DNA of 64,000 bases from Anaerobacillus alkaliphilus (GCF_004116265.1 NZ_QOUX01000001.1:62001-126000); one strand, 5' to 3'; shown: positions 44,002 to 54,274, numbered from the stretch's first letter. Numbers and translations are program-made. Notes: generated from the sequence alone by a model not told the origin.

Positions 44002-45850
44002 ATGAGTTTATTACAGGAACTAAAAACAAGAACGCTAATTGGTGATGGTGCAATTGGAACGTTTCTATATTTAAAAGGACTAGATCGTTGTTTTGAGGAA
44101 TTAAATGTGACTGATCCTGCAAAAGTCCAGGAAGTACACGAAGCCTATATTGCAGCAGGTTCACAAATCATACAAACTAACACTTATGCAGCCAATAAAC
44201 TAAAATTATCACGATATGGTTTAGAGAATGAAGTGTCCTCAATAAATCAAGCTGCTGTAAAATGTGCAATGCAATCAGCTGCTAAATCGAATACTTTTGT
44301 GCTAGGTACACTTGGAGGAATTAGAGGCTTTCAAAAACGAGCACAATCCCTAGATGAAATTGTTTCTAGCTTTGAAGAGCAGATGTTTACCCTTCTCGAG
44401 GGGGGAGATTGATGGACTATTGCTAGAGACATTTTATGATTATGAAGAGTTGGCAGCTTGTCTAAACATTGCAAGAAATAAGACAAATTTACCTATTATT
44501 ACCAATGTTTCTTTAGACGAAGTCGGAGTTTTGCACGGTGGTTTACCGTTAAGAGAAGTTTTAGTAGCGTTAGAAGATTTAGGAGCAGATGTTGTCGGAA
44601 TGAATTGCAGAATGGGCCCGTACCACATGCTTAAATCCTTTGAAGAGGTCCCACTATTAAACAAGGCGTTTTTATCTGCGTATCCTAATGCGAGTCTGCC
44701 AGATTATATTGATGGAAGACTGGTTTATCAAACAAATCCTCACTATTTTGGTGAAAGCGCAAAAGCATTTGTTAAAGAAGGAGTACGACTAATTGGTGGT
44801 TGTTGTGGAACGACACCAGATCATATAAGAGCAGCAGCTCAGGTGGTAAAAGATCTTGAGCCAATTAAAGAAAAACAGGTGAAAGCAAAGAAGAAACATC
44901 AAATCGTAATTCATCATGTACAGCAACAAGAATCTTTGCCAAATATTGCTTCAAGACAAAAATCAGTCATTGTAGAACTCGATCCTCCTAAAAAACTGAA
45001 TAGTGACGTTTTTATTGAAGGAGCGAGTAAATTACATGAAGCGGGCGTTGACGCTGTTACGTTAGCTGATAATTCTTTAGCATCGCCTAGAATATGTAAT
45101 CTTTCGTTAGCTTCGATTATAAAAAAAGAACATAACGTTAGACCCCTAGTTCACATTACATGCCGAGATCGTAATTTAATTGGGCTTCAGTCTCACTTAA
45201 TGGGGCTTCATACGCTAGGTATCGATCAACTACTTGCAGTGACAGGTGATCCTACAAAAATAGGTGACTTCCCTGGAGCAACCTCGGTCTATGATTTAGC
45301 TTCATTTGATTTCATTAGACTTATTAAACAAATGAATGAAGGAGTCTCTTTTTCAGGAAAAGATTTAGGAGCCAAAACAAATTTTTCGGTAGGTGCAGCT
45401 TTCAATCCAAACGTAAGGCATTTAGACCAAATGGTCAAAAGAATGGAGAAAAAAATTGATTGCGGAGCAGATTACTTTCTAAGCCAGCCAGTATTTTGTA
45501 AAGAACAAGTAGCTGAAATCTATCACGCAACAAAACATCTCAAGGCGCCAATTTATTTAGGTGTTATGCCGTTAACAAGTAGTAAAAATGCTGAATTCCT
45601 TCACAATGAGGTACCAGGTATTAAACTTACAGAAGAAACGAGAGAACGCATGGCAATGGTGGCTAATGACATAGAAGCTTCACATTATGAAGGGATTCAA
45701 ATAGCAAAAGAGCTAATTGACGAGGTTCATCTTTATTTTAATGGGCTATATTTAATTACTCCTTTTCTAAGATATGAGATCACAGTAGAATTAACAAAGT
45801 ATTGGAAGTGGAAAAGCGCACAAAAGGTGATTAGAAAAGTTAGTAATTAG
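44002..45850 (+). pseudogene. yitJ: YitJ, homocysteine S-methyltransferase / methylenetetrahydrofolate reductase, frameshifted
   Basis: Two reading frames cover one bifunctional protein of about 615 residues. Frame 1 (44002-44412) gives GDGAIGTFLYL through [10 protein letters not shown], then stops at TGA. Frame 2 continues with [17 protein letters not shown], the zinc site [10 protein letters not shown] and, from about 44960, a full 5,10-methylenetetrahydrofolate reductase domain. The shift falls in a run of six G (44400-44405); five G would restore LLEG-EIDGLL. No start with a ribosome site is obvious for the second part. It is a real lesion, a sequencing error, or slippage-controlled expression. 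Third gene of the S-box operon. Confidence 0.8.
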
Positions 45851-45879
45851 ACATGAGTCAGCATGAAAGGAAAGATTAC

Positions 45880-48800
45880 ATGAAATATCAAGGGTTTGAA
45901 GAACGTTTGCAAAAAAATATATTAATCCTAGACGGTGCAATGGGAACAATGATTCAAAATAAAGAATTAACTGCCGATGATTTCGGTGGAGAAGAATTTG
46001 AGGGGTGTAATGAGTATCTGAATATAACTGCCCCAAAAGTTATCCAAGAGATTCATGAAGCCTATTTAGAGGCGGGTGCCGATATTATTGAAACGAATAC
46101 CTTTGGTGCGACAAACATTGTCTTGGCAGATTATGACCTCCAAGATCTAGCAGTTGAAATTAATAAAAAAGCAGCTGAGATTGCAAAAGAAGCGACTGAA
46201 AAATTTTCTACAGAAGGTTGGCCGCGGTTTGTTGCAGGTTCCATGGGTCCAACTACAAAGGCTTTATCAGTAACAGGAGGAACAACTTTTGAGGAGCTAA
46301 TTGAAGCCTACGAACAACAGGCTTACGGATTATTACTCGGTGGTGTTGATCTACTCTTACTAGAGACGAGTCAAGATACAAGAAATGTTAAGGCGGCGTA
46401 TATAGGAATAGAGAATAGCTTTGCGAAATTTGGACGTAGAGTTCCGTTAATGATTTCCGGAACGATTGAACCAATGGGTACGACATTGGCTGGACAAAAT
46501 ATTGAAGCTTTCTATTTATCGATTGAACATATGAATCCGGCCGTTGTTGGCTTAAATTGTGCAACCGGACCTGAATTCATGCAAGACCACATTCGATCGT
46601 TAGCTGGGCTTTCTTCAACAGCAGTCATTTGTTTTCCGAATGCGGGCTTACCTGATGAAGAAGGTCACTACCATGAGTCACCTGAAATGTTAGCTAGGAA
46701 ACTAAAGCAGTTTGCTGAAAAGGGTTGGCTAAACGTGGTAGGTGGATGCTGCGGAACAACTCCAGCTCATATATCAGCTATTCGTGAAGCTGTGAATGGT
46801 ATTAAGCCTAGGGAGTTAATAACTGAACATCCTCATGCGTTAAGTGGAATTGAACCACTAATCTACGATGAATCAATGCGTCCTTTATTTGTAGGAGAGC
46901 GAACAAATGTTATCGGATCAAGAAAATTTAAGACATTAATTAAAGAAAGAAAATTTGAAGAGGCCTCTGAGATTGCTAGAGCCCAAGTAAAGAAGGGCGC
47001 ACATATCGTTGATATTTGTTTAGCGGACCCCGATAGTGAAGAAATTGAGGATATCGAAAACTTCCTGCCGTATGTTATTAATAAGGTAAAAGTACCTTTG
47101 ATGATTGACTCAACAGACGAAAAAGTAATTGAACGAGCGCTTACTTTTTCTCAAGGAAAATCAGTAATAAACTCAATAAATTTAGAAGATGGTGAAGAGC
47201 GTTTTGAAAGTGTTCTGCCAATTGTTCATAAATACGGGGCAGCAGTTGTTGTGGGAACAATTGATGAAATCGGGATGGCTGTAACAGCGGAAAGAAAACT
47301 TGAAGTCGCCCTAAGGTCCTTTGATTTATTAGTGACTAGATACGGAATGAAACCCAGAGATATTATATTTGACCCGCTTGTGTTTCCGGTTGGTACCGGT
47401 GATGAACAGTATATTGGCTCGGCAAAAGCGACCGTTGAAGGTATACGTTTGATCAAAGAAGCGCTCCCTGAATGCTTAACAATTCTAGGGATTAGTAATG
47501 TTTCGTTCGGGCTTCCACCTGTCGGCCGAGAAATCTTAAATTCGGTGTTTTTGTATCACTGTACTCAAGCAGGGCTAGACTATGCAATTGTCAATACTGA
47601 AAAATTAGAACGGTTTGCTTCCATAAGGGAAGAAGAGAGAGTTCTAGCTGAAAAAGTTCTATTTGAAACATCTGATCAAGTATTGGCTGATTTTACAGCT
47701 TTTTATCGTGGAAAAAAGAAAGAAGAAAAAAAGCCACAAACCAATTTAACACTTGAAGAACGCTTGCAGAGCTATATTGTCGAAGGGACAAAGGAAGGTT
47801 TACTACCTGATTTAGAGAAAGCATTAGACAAATATGATGCACCACTAGACATCATTAATGGCCCTTTAATGGCTGGTATGGATCAGGTTGGCAAGTTGTT
47901 TAATAATAACGAGTTGATTGTTGCTGAAGTATTACAAAGTGCTGAAGTGATGAAGGCGTCAGTGCAATACTTAGAACAGTTTATGGAAAAGAAGGATGAT
48001 AGTGGAAAAGGAAAGATATTACTTGCAACTGTTAAGGGCGATGTTCATGATATCGGTAAGAATTTAGTAGAAATCATTTTAAGTAATAACGGATTTAAAG
48101 TTGTGAACCTTGGAATAAAAGTAACATCAAATGAATTAATTGAGGCTGTTAAAAGGGAAAATCCCGACGCAATTGGATTATCAGGATTGTTAGTCAAATC
48201 AGCTCAACAAATGGTATTAACAGCTGCTGATTTAAGAGAACAAAGTATTTCGATTCCAATTCTAGTAGGTGGTGCGGCTTTAACAAGAAAATTCACTGAA
48301 TCTAAAATTCAAGAACAGTATGAGGGGCGCGTTCACTATGCGAAAGATGCAATGAACGGCTTAGAAATTGCAAATAACCTTTTTCATTCAGATGGTTTAA
48401 AAGAGAAGTTTGTTGTTAAAACAGAAGATGAAATAGAAGTTACAGTAACGAAAGAAGAAACAGTCACTGCAATTGAAACTCGCTCATTAGTGTCTAATAC
48501 AAATCCTATCGCTGTTCCGAATGATTTAAAAAAGCATTCTTACTCAGATTATAAGCTCTCGCATATTAAGCCGTATATTAATATTCAAACACTATTAGGG
48601 AAGCATTTAGGCCTCAAAGGAAAAGTTGAGCGCTTATTAAGAGAAGGAAATGAAAAAGCAGTTGAGCTTAAAGAAAAGGTAGATGAACTTTTTTTTGAGA
48701 TTGTAGAGAAAGAGCTGATTAAGGCGCGAGGTGTCTATCAATTTTTTCCTGCTCAATCCGAAGGAAACGACGTTATTATTTATGATCCTGAAGATACAAG

Positions 48801-49311
48801 CATAGAAATTGAAAGATTTTCATTTCCTAGACAGAGAAAAGCTCCATTTTTGTGTTTAGCAGATTTTCTTCGCTCAAAAGAGAGTGGTGAACTGGATTAC
48901 GTCGGTTTCTTTGCAGTAACTGCAGGGGTTGGAGTCAGATCTTTAGCTACGAAATGGAAAGATGAAGGAAATTATTTACGAAGTCACTTACTTCAAGCAT
49001 TAGCATTAGAGTTAGCGGAAGCTTTTGCAGAACATCTTCATCATATGATGAGGAATTCCTTTGGTATTTCAGATGACCCAGAATTAACAATGCAGGATCG
49101 CTTTTCAGCTAGATATCAAGGGGTTAGGGTTTCGTTTGGCTACCCGGCCTGCCCCGAATTATCTGATCAAAAGAAATTGTTTGGATTGTTAAGGCCACAA
49201 GAAATTGGCATAGAATTAACAGAAGAATATATGATGGATCCTGAAGCGTCTGTTTCGGCTATGGTCTTTGCACACCCTGAGGGAAGATATTTTAATGTTG
49301 AACAAATGTAA
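45880..49311 (+). CDS. metH: Cobalamin-dependent methionine synthase MetH
   Basis: 1143-residue enzyme that moves a methyl group from 5-methyltetrahydrofolate to homocysteine through B12. Domain order: homocysteine-binding barrel (about 1-320; DGAMGTMIQ and zinc ligands GGCCGTTP), pterin-binding barrel (about 340-600; GERTNVIGSRKF), B12 cap helices and B12 domain with axial H723 in DVHDIGKN, then the SAM-binding reactivation domain. ATG 45880 follows AAAGGAAAG; an earlier ATG at 45853 has no such site. Last gene of the S-box operon. It depends on cofactor that the B12 operon in this window can supply. Confidence 0.95.
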   Translation: MKYQGFEERLQKNILILDGAMGTMIQNKELTADDFGGEEFEGCNEYLNITAPKVIQEIHEAYLEAGADIIETNTFGATNIVLADYDLQDLAVEINKKAAEIAKEATEKFSTEGWPRFVAGSMGPTTKALSVTGGTTFEELIEAYEQQAYGLLLGGVDLLLLETSQDTRNVKAAYIGIENSFAKFGRRVPLMISGTIEPMGTTLAGQNIEAFYLSIEHMNPAVVGLNCATGPEFMQDHIRSLAGLSSTAVICFPNAGLPDEEGHYHESPEMLARKLKQFAEKGWLNVVGGCCGTTPAHISAIREAVNGIKPRELITEHPHALSGIEPLIYDESMRPLFVGERTNVIGSRKFKTLIKERKFEEASEIARAQVKKGAHIVDICLADPDSEEIEDIENFLPYVINKVKVPLMIDSTDEKVIERALTFSQGKSVINSINLEDGEERFESVLPIVHKYGAAVVVGTIDEIGMAVTAERKLEVALRSFDLLVTRYGMKPRDIIFDPLVFPVGTGDEQYIGSAKATVEGIRLIKEALPECLTILGISNVSFGLPPVGREILNSVFLYHCTQAGLDYAIVNTEKLERFASIREEERVLAEKVLFETSDQVLADFTAFYRGKKKEEKKPQTNLTLEERLQSYIVEGTKEGLLPDLEKALDKYDAPLDIINGPLMAGMDQVGKLFNNNELIVAEVLQSAEVMKASVQYLEQFMEKKDDSGKGKILLATVKGDVHDIGKNLVEIILSNNGFKVVNLGIKVTSNELIEAVKRENPDAIGLSGLLVKSAQQMVLTAADLREQSISIPILVGGAALTRKFTESKIQEQYEGRVHYAKDAMNGLEIANNLFHSDGLKEKFVVKTEDEIEVTVTKEETVTAIETRSLVSNTNPIAVPNDLKKHSYSDYKLSHIKPYINIQTLLGKHLGLKGKVERLLREGNEKAVELKEKVDELFFEIVEKELIKARGVYQFFPAQSEGNDVIIYDPEDTSIEIERFSFPRQRKAPFLCLADFLRSKESGELDYVGFFAVTAGVGVRSLATKWKDEGNYLRSHLLQALALELAEAFAEHLHHMMRNSFGISDDPELTMQDRFSARYQGVRVSFGYPACPELSDQKKLFGLLRPQEIGIELTEEYMMDPEASVSAMVFAHPEGRYFNVEQM

Positions 49312-49319
49312 TGTATCAA

Positions 49320-49360
49320 AGCGCTGCTGGAAAAGAATCCAGCGGCGTTTTTCATTTTTT
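49320..49360 (+). terminator. Terminator after metH
   Basis: GCTGCTGGA pairs with TCCAGCGGC (one G-T) over a six-base loop, then GTTTTTCATTTTTT. Confidence 0.8.
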
Positions 49361-49407
49361 AGGAAATTAAAAGTTTTAATTCTGTTAATATGTTTAATTT
49401 AAGTGAT

Positions 49408-49531
49408 AGTCTAGCTCCAGTGCCCAGCCCCTCGAGGTCAAATAACCTGCCAGAGAAAAAGTGAAAATACGCACTTTTTTCTGACAGAACATTTGCTTGT
49501 CGGGGCTAACCGGAGCACTTGCGCTTTGTTC
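49408..49531. repeat. GC-rich intergenic stem-loop repeat
   Basis: A 124-bp structured block that is visibly more GC-rich than its surroundings. Outer pairs are GCTCC (49414) with GGAGC (49512) and AGCCCC (49426) with GGGGCT (49502); an inner hairpin pairs AGAAAAAGTG with CACTTTTTTCT. It resembles a class of stem-loop repeats (AGCCCCTCGAG ... CGGGGCT ... GCTTGCGCTTT) that I recall from many Bacillus genomes. It is non-coding. The remainder of the 49312-49640 gap shows only the metH terminator and the sleB leader. Confidence 0.7.
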
Positions 49532-49640
49532 TTCCCTTTTTGAGTAATTAAGGTTTTTTGTATAAAAGATGGTAAATAACAAACACTATCCATATCTTTT
49601 CCATGAAAACAAGTAATTTCTTATAGGGAGGTATGACTAA

Positions 49641-50783
49641 ATGAATAAGGCAATAGGAAAAATTCCTCTTTTAATCATGATATGTTTGCTTGCGTTTTCA
49701 ACTTTTACGTCAGCACCACAGGTAAGCGCATTTTCTGAACAAATTATTCAGCGCGGAGCAACAGGTGATGACGTTGTTGAATTGCAAGCGAGACTCCAGT
49801 ATATCGGTTTTTATCATGGAACGATTGATGGAGTCTATGGTTGGGGAACGTATTGGGCAGTAAGAAAGTACCAAGATGAGTTTGGTCTAGAAGTAGATGG
49901 ATTAGTAGGTCCGCAAATGAAAGCAATGTTAGAGAAAAGTACCGATTTTGATTACGAATGGGTACATAAACAGTTTTACGAAGGAAGGAAATTTACTCAT
50001 TATGGGCCAGATCCTAAGAAAAACCAAAGTGGTCCAAAAGGAAGTAAAATTCCACCACTAGAACAAAAAAGACGTCAGCAGCAAGGGCAAGGAACAGCAC
50101 CAGGAACACCGGCACCTGGGGGCCAAGCACCTGAAGTAACACCAGGAGGAGAGACACCAGCGCCAGGGACACCAGCAGCACCAGGAGGAGAGACACCAGC
50201 GCCAGGGACACCAGCAACACCAGGAGAAACACCAGCAACACCAGGAGAAACACCAGCGCCAGGGACACCAGTAGCACCAGGAGAGACACCAGCACCAGGA
50301 GAAACCCCGGTTCCTGGAGAGCAAGCAGCACCTGAAACTGAACCTGTTCCTGATGAAGAACCTGTTCCTGATCAAACAACTGATGAAGGTCCAAATATTG
50401 AACAGGCAATTAATGTACCACAAGGTTTCTCGGAGAATGATATTCGAATTATGGCCCAAGCGGTTTACGGTGAAGCTCGAGGCGAGCCTTATATTGGTCA
50501 GGTGGCAGTCGCCGCGGTGATATTAAATCGAATTAATAGCCCAACTTTCCCGAATACACCATCTGGAGTTATCTTTGAACCACGTGCCTTTACGGCAGTA
50601 GCCGATGGACAAATTTATTTAGAACCTAATGAAACAGCCCGAAGAGCAGTTTTAGATGCGATTAATGGTCAAGACCCTTCTGGTCATGCTTTATACTACT
50701 TTAATCCTGATACTGCTACATCAGGTTGGATTTGGACAAGACCACAAATTAAGAAAATTGGTAAGCATATTTTCTGTAAATAA
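49641..50783 (+). CDS. sleB: Spore cortex-lytic enzyme SleB with proline-rich linker
   Basis: 380-residue exported enzyme that opens the cortex peptidoglycan in germination. In order: signal peptide (about 1-30), peptidoglycan-binding domain (about 40-95, [15 protein letters not shown]), a basic stretch, a long proline/threonine/glycine-rich repeat (about 150-250) and the C-terminal Hydrolase_2 domain (about 265-378) with catalytic glutamate in VYGEARGE and the ALYYFNP motif. SleB is a lytic transglycosylase. The linker makes this protein longer than the about 300 residues of B. subtilis SleB. An AGGGAGGT site precedes the ATG; it is followed by ypeB, its required partner. Confidence 0.93.
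   Translation: MNKAIGKIPLLIMICLLAFSTFTSAPQVSAFSEQIIQRGATGDDVVELQARLQYIGFYHGTIDGVYGWGTYWAVRKYQDEFGLEVDGLVGPQMKAMLEKSTDFDYEWVHKQFYEGRKFTHYGPDPKKNQSGPKGSKIPPLEQKRRQQQGQGTAPGTPAPGGQAPEVTPGGETPAPGTPAAPGGETPAPGTPATPGETPATPGETPAPGTPVAPGETPAPGETPVPGEQAAPETEPVPDEEPVPDQTTDEGPNIEQAINVPQGFSENDIRIMAQAVYGEARGEPYIGQVAVAAVILNRINSPTFPNTPSGVIFEPRAFTAVADGQIYLEPNETARRAVLDAINGQDPSGHALYYFNPDTATSGWIWTRPQIKKIGKHIFCK
50095..50330 (+). repeat. Degenerate tandem repeats inside sleB
   Basis: Units of 15-45 bases built from CCAGCGCCAGGGACACC, GGAGAAACACCAGC and close variants encode [10 protein letters not shown]-type peptides. Adjacent units are nearly identical in DNA, so recent duplication and length variation between strains are likely. 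Confidence 0.85.
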
Positions 50784-50797
50784 TGGAGGTGAGATAA

Positions 50798-52144
50798 ATG
50801 CTTAGAACAATATTAGTAGCAATTTTAGGTGTAGCAGTTGTATCAACTGCGTACTGGGGTTATCAAGAACACCAAGAAAAGAACTCGATATTAATTAAAG
50901 CTGAAAATACCTATCAACGAGCCTTCCACGATCTAACATTCAACTTAGATCAACTTCATGATGAAATTGGAGCTACTCTAGCGATGAACTCTAAGGATCA
51001 GCTTTCTCCATCTTTAGCAGATGTTTGGAGATTAACTTCAATGGCACAGATGAACCTAGGGCAGCTTCCGTTGACTTTAATGCCTTTTAGTAAGACAGAA
51101 GAGTATTTATATAAGGTTGGTAACTTCAGTTATCGAAATGCCATTCGCGATTTAGAGCATGAACCATTATCAGAAGAAGAGTATCAGACTCTCAACGAAT
51201 TGTATAAACAAAGTGGTGAAATTCAAAATGAAATGCGTAAGGTCCAATCAATGGTGTTACAAGACAACTTACGTTGGATGGATGTTGAGTTAGCCTTGGC
51301 TTCTGAAGATGAGCCTTTAAACAATGCAATTGTTAACGGATTTCACATCGTAAATGAAAAAGTTGAGGGTTTTAGCGAAGTTGATTGGGGAGCAGACTTA
51401 CCACAACTACAATCAAATGATGATTTACTGAATGAACGTTTAAACGGCGAGGAAGTTACAGCCGAAGAAGCAAAAGAAATTGCATTAAGGTTTGTAGAGT
51501 TAGAAAATGCAGAAATTCATATTGAGGAAACCGGTGAAGGTTTAGCGTATGGATCCTATTCGGTAAGAATTAATGATCCTGAGCATGAAGCTAATATTTT
51601 TATGGATATTTCCAAAAAAGGTGGGCACCCAATTTGGTTATTACAAGATCGTCAGGTTGGGGAAACAAACATTAGCTTAAATGAAGCATCCGAAAAAGCG
51701 AAAGAGTTGCTAGAAAAGAATGGCATAGAAGATATGCAAATCGTTGATAGTAAACAATACAATGCTGTAGGGGTATTTAACTTTGCTTACCTAAAAGACA
51801 ACGTGAGAGTATACCCTGATGCAATTGTTGTTGAAGTTTCATTGCAGGATGGCGAAATTATTGGTTACGAGTCGTCCGCATATTTAACGAATCATCGTGA
51901 TCGTGATGTGTCCCAACCGACCATTTCTGTAGAAGAGGCACAAGAGCGTTTAAATCCGTCTCTAGAGGTTATGGAACATCATGTAGCGCTAATAAAAAAT
52001 GACCTCAGTGAAGAAGTCTTAACTTATGAGTTCTTTGGTGTTATTAACAATGATACCTATAGAATATTTATCAATGCCCAAACAGGCCATGAAGAAAAAA
52101 TAGAGAAGCTTGACAATGCTGAACCGGTGTATAAGTCAGCATAA
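50798..52144 (+). CDS. ypeB: Germination protein YpeB
   Basis: 448-residue membrane-anchored protein needed to stabilise SleB in the spore. It has one N-terminal transmembrane segment (about 3-20), a helical region, and C-terminal PepSY-type repeats (about 215-430; MDISKKGGHPIWLL, ISLNEASEKAKELL and ISVEEAQERL). GGAGGTGA precedes the ATG and the gene follows sleB by 14 bases. Expected to be made in the forespore with sleB. Confidence 0.9.
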   Translation: MLRTILVAILGVAVVSTAYWGYQEHQEKNSILIKAENTYQRAFHDLTFNLDQLHDEIGATLAMNSKDQLSPSLADVWRLTSMAQMNLGQLPLTLMPFSKTEEYLYKVGNFSYRNAIRDLEHEPLSEEEYQTLNELYKQSGEIQNEMRKVQSMVLQDNLRWMDVELALASEDEPLNNAIVNGFHIVNEKVEGFSEVDWGADLPQLQSNDDLLNERLNGEEVTAEEAKEIALRFVELENAEIHIEETGEGLAYGSYSVRINDPEHEANIFMDISKKGGHPIWLLQDRQVGETNISLNEASEKAKELLEKNGIEDMQIVDSKQYNAVGVFNFAYLKDNVRVYPDAIVVEVSLQDGEIIGYESSAYLTNHRDRDVSQPTISVEEAQERLNPSLEVMEHHVALIKNDLSEEVLTYEFFGVINNDTYRIFINAQTGHEEKIEKLDNAEPVYKSA

Positions 52145-52156
52145 TCAGTTTAAGAG

Positions 52157-52189
52157 CCATTAAGTGGAAACCCACTTAATGGTTTTTTC
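52157..52189 (+). terminator. Terminator of sleB-ypeB
   Basis: An 11-bp perfect stem (CCATTAAGTGG with CCACTTAATGG), AAAC loop and six T. Confidence 0.88.
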
Positions 52190-52309
52190 ATCATGCAATA
52201 AATATAAGGTTATGGAATGATAAGTTCTATTCGGAATAGTATTTTTTTGCTAAGATAGGTTATATACAACTTTTATAGGAAAAAAACATCTTGGAAGGAA
52301 GTAGTAACC

Positions 52310-52978
52310 TTGCTTAATATCGGTGATACGATTTTTTTAGAGATAGATGATGAGAAAGAAGAAGAAAAACAAAGGTTTAAATGTCGATTAGTTGACCGAG
52401 TAAGGGAATATCTTTTCATTGACTATCCTATAAATGATCGAACAAAGAAAGTTGGTTTTTTTCACGATGGCACCCAATTTGGCGCGTCTTTTATCGGAAA
52501 AGATCAAGCTGTTTATTTATTTCAAACGCAATTAGTAGGTAGAAAAAAAGCTCGGATCCCAATGCTTGTTTTAATTGACCCAGGTCAAGATAAATATAAT
52601 CGAATACAAAGAAGACAGCATGTTAGGGTTGATGCATCAATCGATGTTGCTGTGCATTCTATCAATAAAGAATTTACTCCTTTTGTTTCTGTAACAGCTG
52701 ATATAAGTGGTGGGGGGATTGCTCTAGTCTTGCCTAAAAACCATACTTTCTCTGGTGGAGAAGATATTATTTGCTGGCTTTCTATACATTTGCAAACAGG
52801 GGAAATCAAATATGTAAAAGTAGAGTGCCATGTTATTCGAATAATCTCCACAAAGGATAGTCCAAGGGAAAAAGCCTCTATCCAATTTAGTAATATAAAT
52901 GAAAACGACCGTCAAACAATTATTCGTTATGTGTTTGAGAGGCAACTTTACTTAAGAAAAAAAGGTATGACAGAATAA
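52310..52978 (+). CDS. ypfA: YpfA, c-di-GMP-binding PilZ protein (YcgR/MotI-like)
   Basis: 222-residue protein with an N-terminal YcgR-like domain (about 1-95) and a PilZ domain (about 97-210). The c-di-GMP site is visible as RRQHVR followed by DISGGG. In B. subtilis this protein (YpfA, also MotI/DgrA) binds c-di-GMP and slows the flagellar motor. The start is a TTG with GGAAGGAAG upstream. It lies between ypeB and ypfB as in B. subtilis. Confidence 0.87.
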   Translation: MLNIGDTIFLEIDDEKEEEKQRFKCRLVDRVREYLFIDYPINDRTKKVGFFHDGTQFGASFIGKDQAVYLFQTQLVGRKKARIPMLVLIDPGQDKYNRIQRRQHVRVDASIDVAVHSINKEFTPFVSVTADISGGGIALVLPKNHTFSGGEDIICWLSIHLQTGEIKYVKVECHVIRIISTKDSPREKASIQFSNINENDRQTIIRYVFERQLYLRKKGMTE

Positions 52979-53046
52979 AAAAGGGCAATCTGATTTAAAC
53001 TATCCCTAATAAATATCCATAAGTTGGAATAATGGTTTTTTCTAAA

Positions 53047-53238
53047 GGCTGTTTTCGGAAAGTTTGTTGCTTTCGTAAAAATCCCAAAAGCCGGATTTTC
53101 ACACAAAATAATAAGAATTCACAACTAAGTTAGTAAGTATTGCTCTTTTCTTACATAATTTATTGGCGGATATTTGCATCTAGGGTATTTTTCCGATTAT
53201 TTTAGGGTGAAAAAGCCACAATGTTTACGAAAAGAGCC
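53047..53238 (+). mobile_element. MITE-like element, copy 3
   Basis: A 192-bp element with ends GGCTGTTTTCGGAAA and CGAAAAGAGCC and a perfect 8-bp direct repeat TTTCTAAA on both sides (53039-53046 and 53239-53246). The internal hairpin has one mismatch (GGATTTTCAC arm). It lies between ypfA and ypfB and ends 48 bases before the ypfB start. Confidence 0.88.
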
Positions 53239-53286
53239 TTTCTAAAAGACAACCGTTTTTTTTTCAGCAAAAAAGGAGATAGTTTG

Positions 53287-53499
53287 ATGTTTGAAATCCT
53301 AAAAAAGTATGAGGGTGTTTTAGTAAAAGTGACATGCATACAATTTATTTTCTTGATCATTGCCCAAATTCTTCTTTATAAAAAGGAAGTTGCTCCCTAC
53401 ATAAGTAAAACGATTTTTTCAGAAGGTGTCTTTATCGAGTACGTGTATAGGACAATGGAAACATTAGACCAACTTACTACAATATGGTATCATATGTAA
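53287..53499 (+). CDS. ypfB: YpfB-like small membrane protein
   Basis: 70-residue protein with one transmembrane helix (about 13-32, VTCIQFIFLIIAQILLY) and a short outer or inner tail. Size and place between ypfA and cmk fit YpfB; the family has no known function. AAAAGGAG lies before ATG 53287. Longer versions that begin at 53221 would start inside the mobile element and are unlikely. Confidence 0.72.
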   Translation: MFEILKKYEGVLVKVTCIQFIFLIIAQILLYKKEVAPYISKTIFSEGVFIEYVYRTMETLDQLTTIWYHM

Positions 53500-53614
53500 T
53501 GATATCTGGAGTTTTAAGTATGTTTATTTTATAGGATTATATCCATAGTTGACAAATGTGAAATCAACAAGATGCTACTCATATTCTTGTTGTACTAGTT
53601 GAGGTGTTTTTAAG

Positions 53615-54274
53615 ATGAATAAGATTAATATAGCCATTGATGGTCCAGCTGGTGCTGGAAAGAGTACTGTAGCTAAGTTAGTCGCAACAAGACTTGAATT
53701 TATCTATATAGATACAGGTGCAATGTATCGAGCTCTTACATACAAAGCGTTTCAGAACAAAATTGATTTTCACGATGAGGAAGAGCTAAATCTTTTGTTA
53801 AAAGATACAAATATTCAGTTAACATCAGCAGGAAAAGTGTATCTTGATGGGGAAGATGTATCTGAACAAATTCGCTCGCAAGAGGTAACAAATTCGGTTT
53901 CCTTTGTTGCTGCTCATAGCTCTGTTCGTCACGAGATGTTAGTAAGGCAACAAAATATGGCACAAAGTGGTGGAACAGTGATGGATGGCCGAGATATTGG
54001 AACAGCTGTATTGCCGAATGCTGAAGTCAAAGTTTTCTTATCTGCAACAGTAGAGGAACGTGCTAGACGTAGATATGAAGAAAATCAGGCCAAAGGAATT
54101 CCCACTGACTTCGAACAACTAAAGGATGAAATAGCTTTAAGAGATAAGCGGGACTCCGAAAGAGCGACGGCACCATTAAAAAAAGCGGATGATGCTATTG
54201 AGATCGATACGACCCAATTGTCGATTGAGCAGGTTGTAGCTTCGATCTTAGAGATAGTGGCAGGAAGGACTTGA
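53615..54274 (+). CDS. cmk: Cytidylate kinase
   Basis: 219-residue nucleoside monophosphate kinase that phosphorylates CMP and dCMP. P-loop [12 protein letters not shown] is at residues 9-20; DTGAMYRA, the DGRDIGT motif and [10 protein letters not shown] lid follow. The stop overlaps the plsC start by one base. An essential gene kept in the usual cmk-plsC-ypfD order. Confidence 0.95.
   Translation: MNKINIAIDGPAGAGKSTVAKLVATRLEFIYIDTGAMYRALTYKAFQNKIDFHDEEELNLLLKDTNIQLTSAGKVYLDGEDVSEQIRSQEVTNSVSFVAAHSSVRHEMLVRQQNMAQSGGTVMDGRDIGTAVLPNAEVKVFLSATVEERARRRYEENQAKGIPTDFEQLKDEIALRDKRDSERATAPLKKADDAIEIDTTQLSIEQVVASILEIVAGRT

Noticed and set aside
49394-49582. Minus-strand open frame before sleB
   Set aside because: It falls across the GC-rich stem-loop repeat and has no gene-like features.
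50014-50459. Two antisense open frames rich in leucine/valine or tryptophan/cysteine within sleB
   Set aside because: They are mirror products of the proline-rich tandem repeat, with no ribosome sites or family features.
53221-53499. Longer version of ypfB starting at 53221
   Set aside because: Its first residues are encoded by the end of mobile element copy 3 and no ribosome site precedes that start; ATG 53287 has one.
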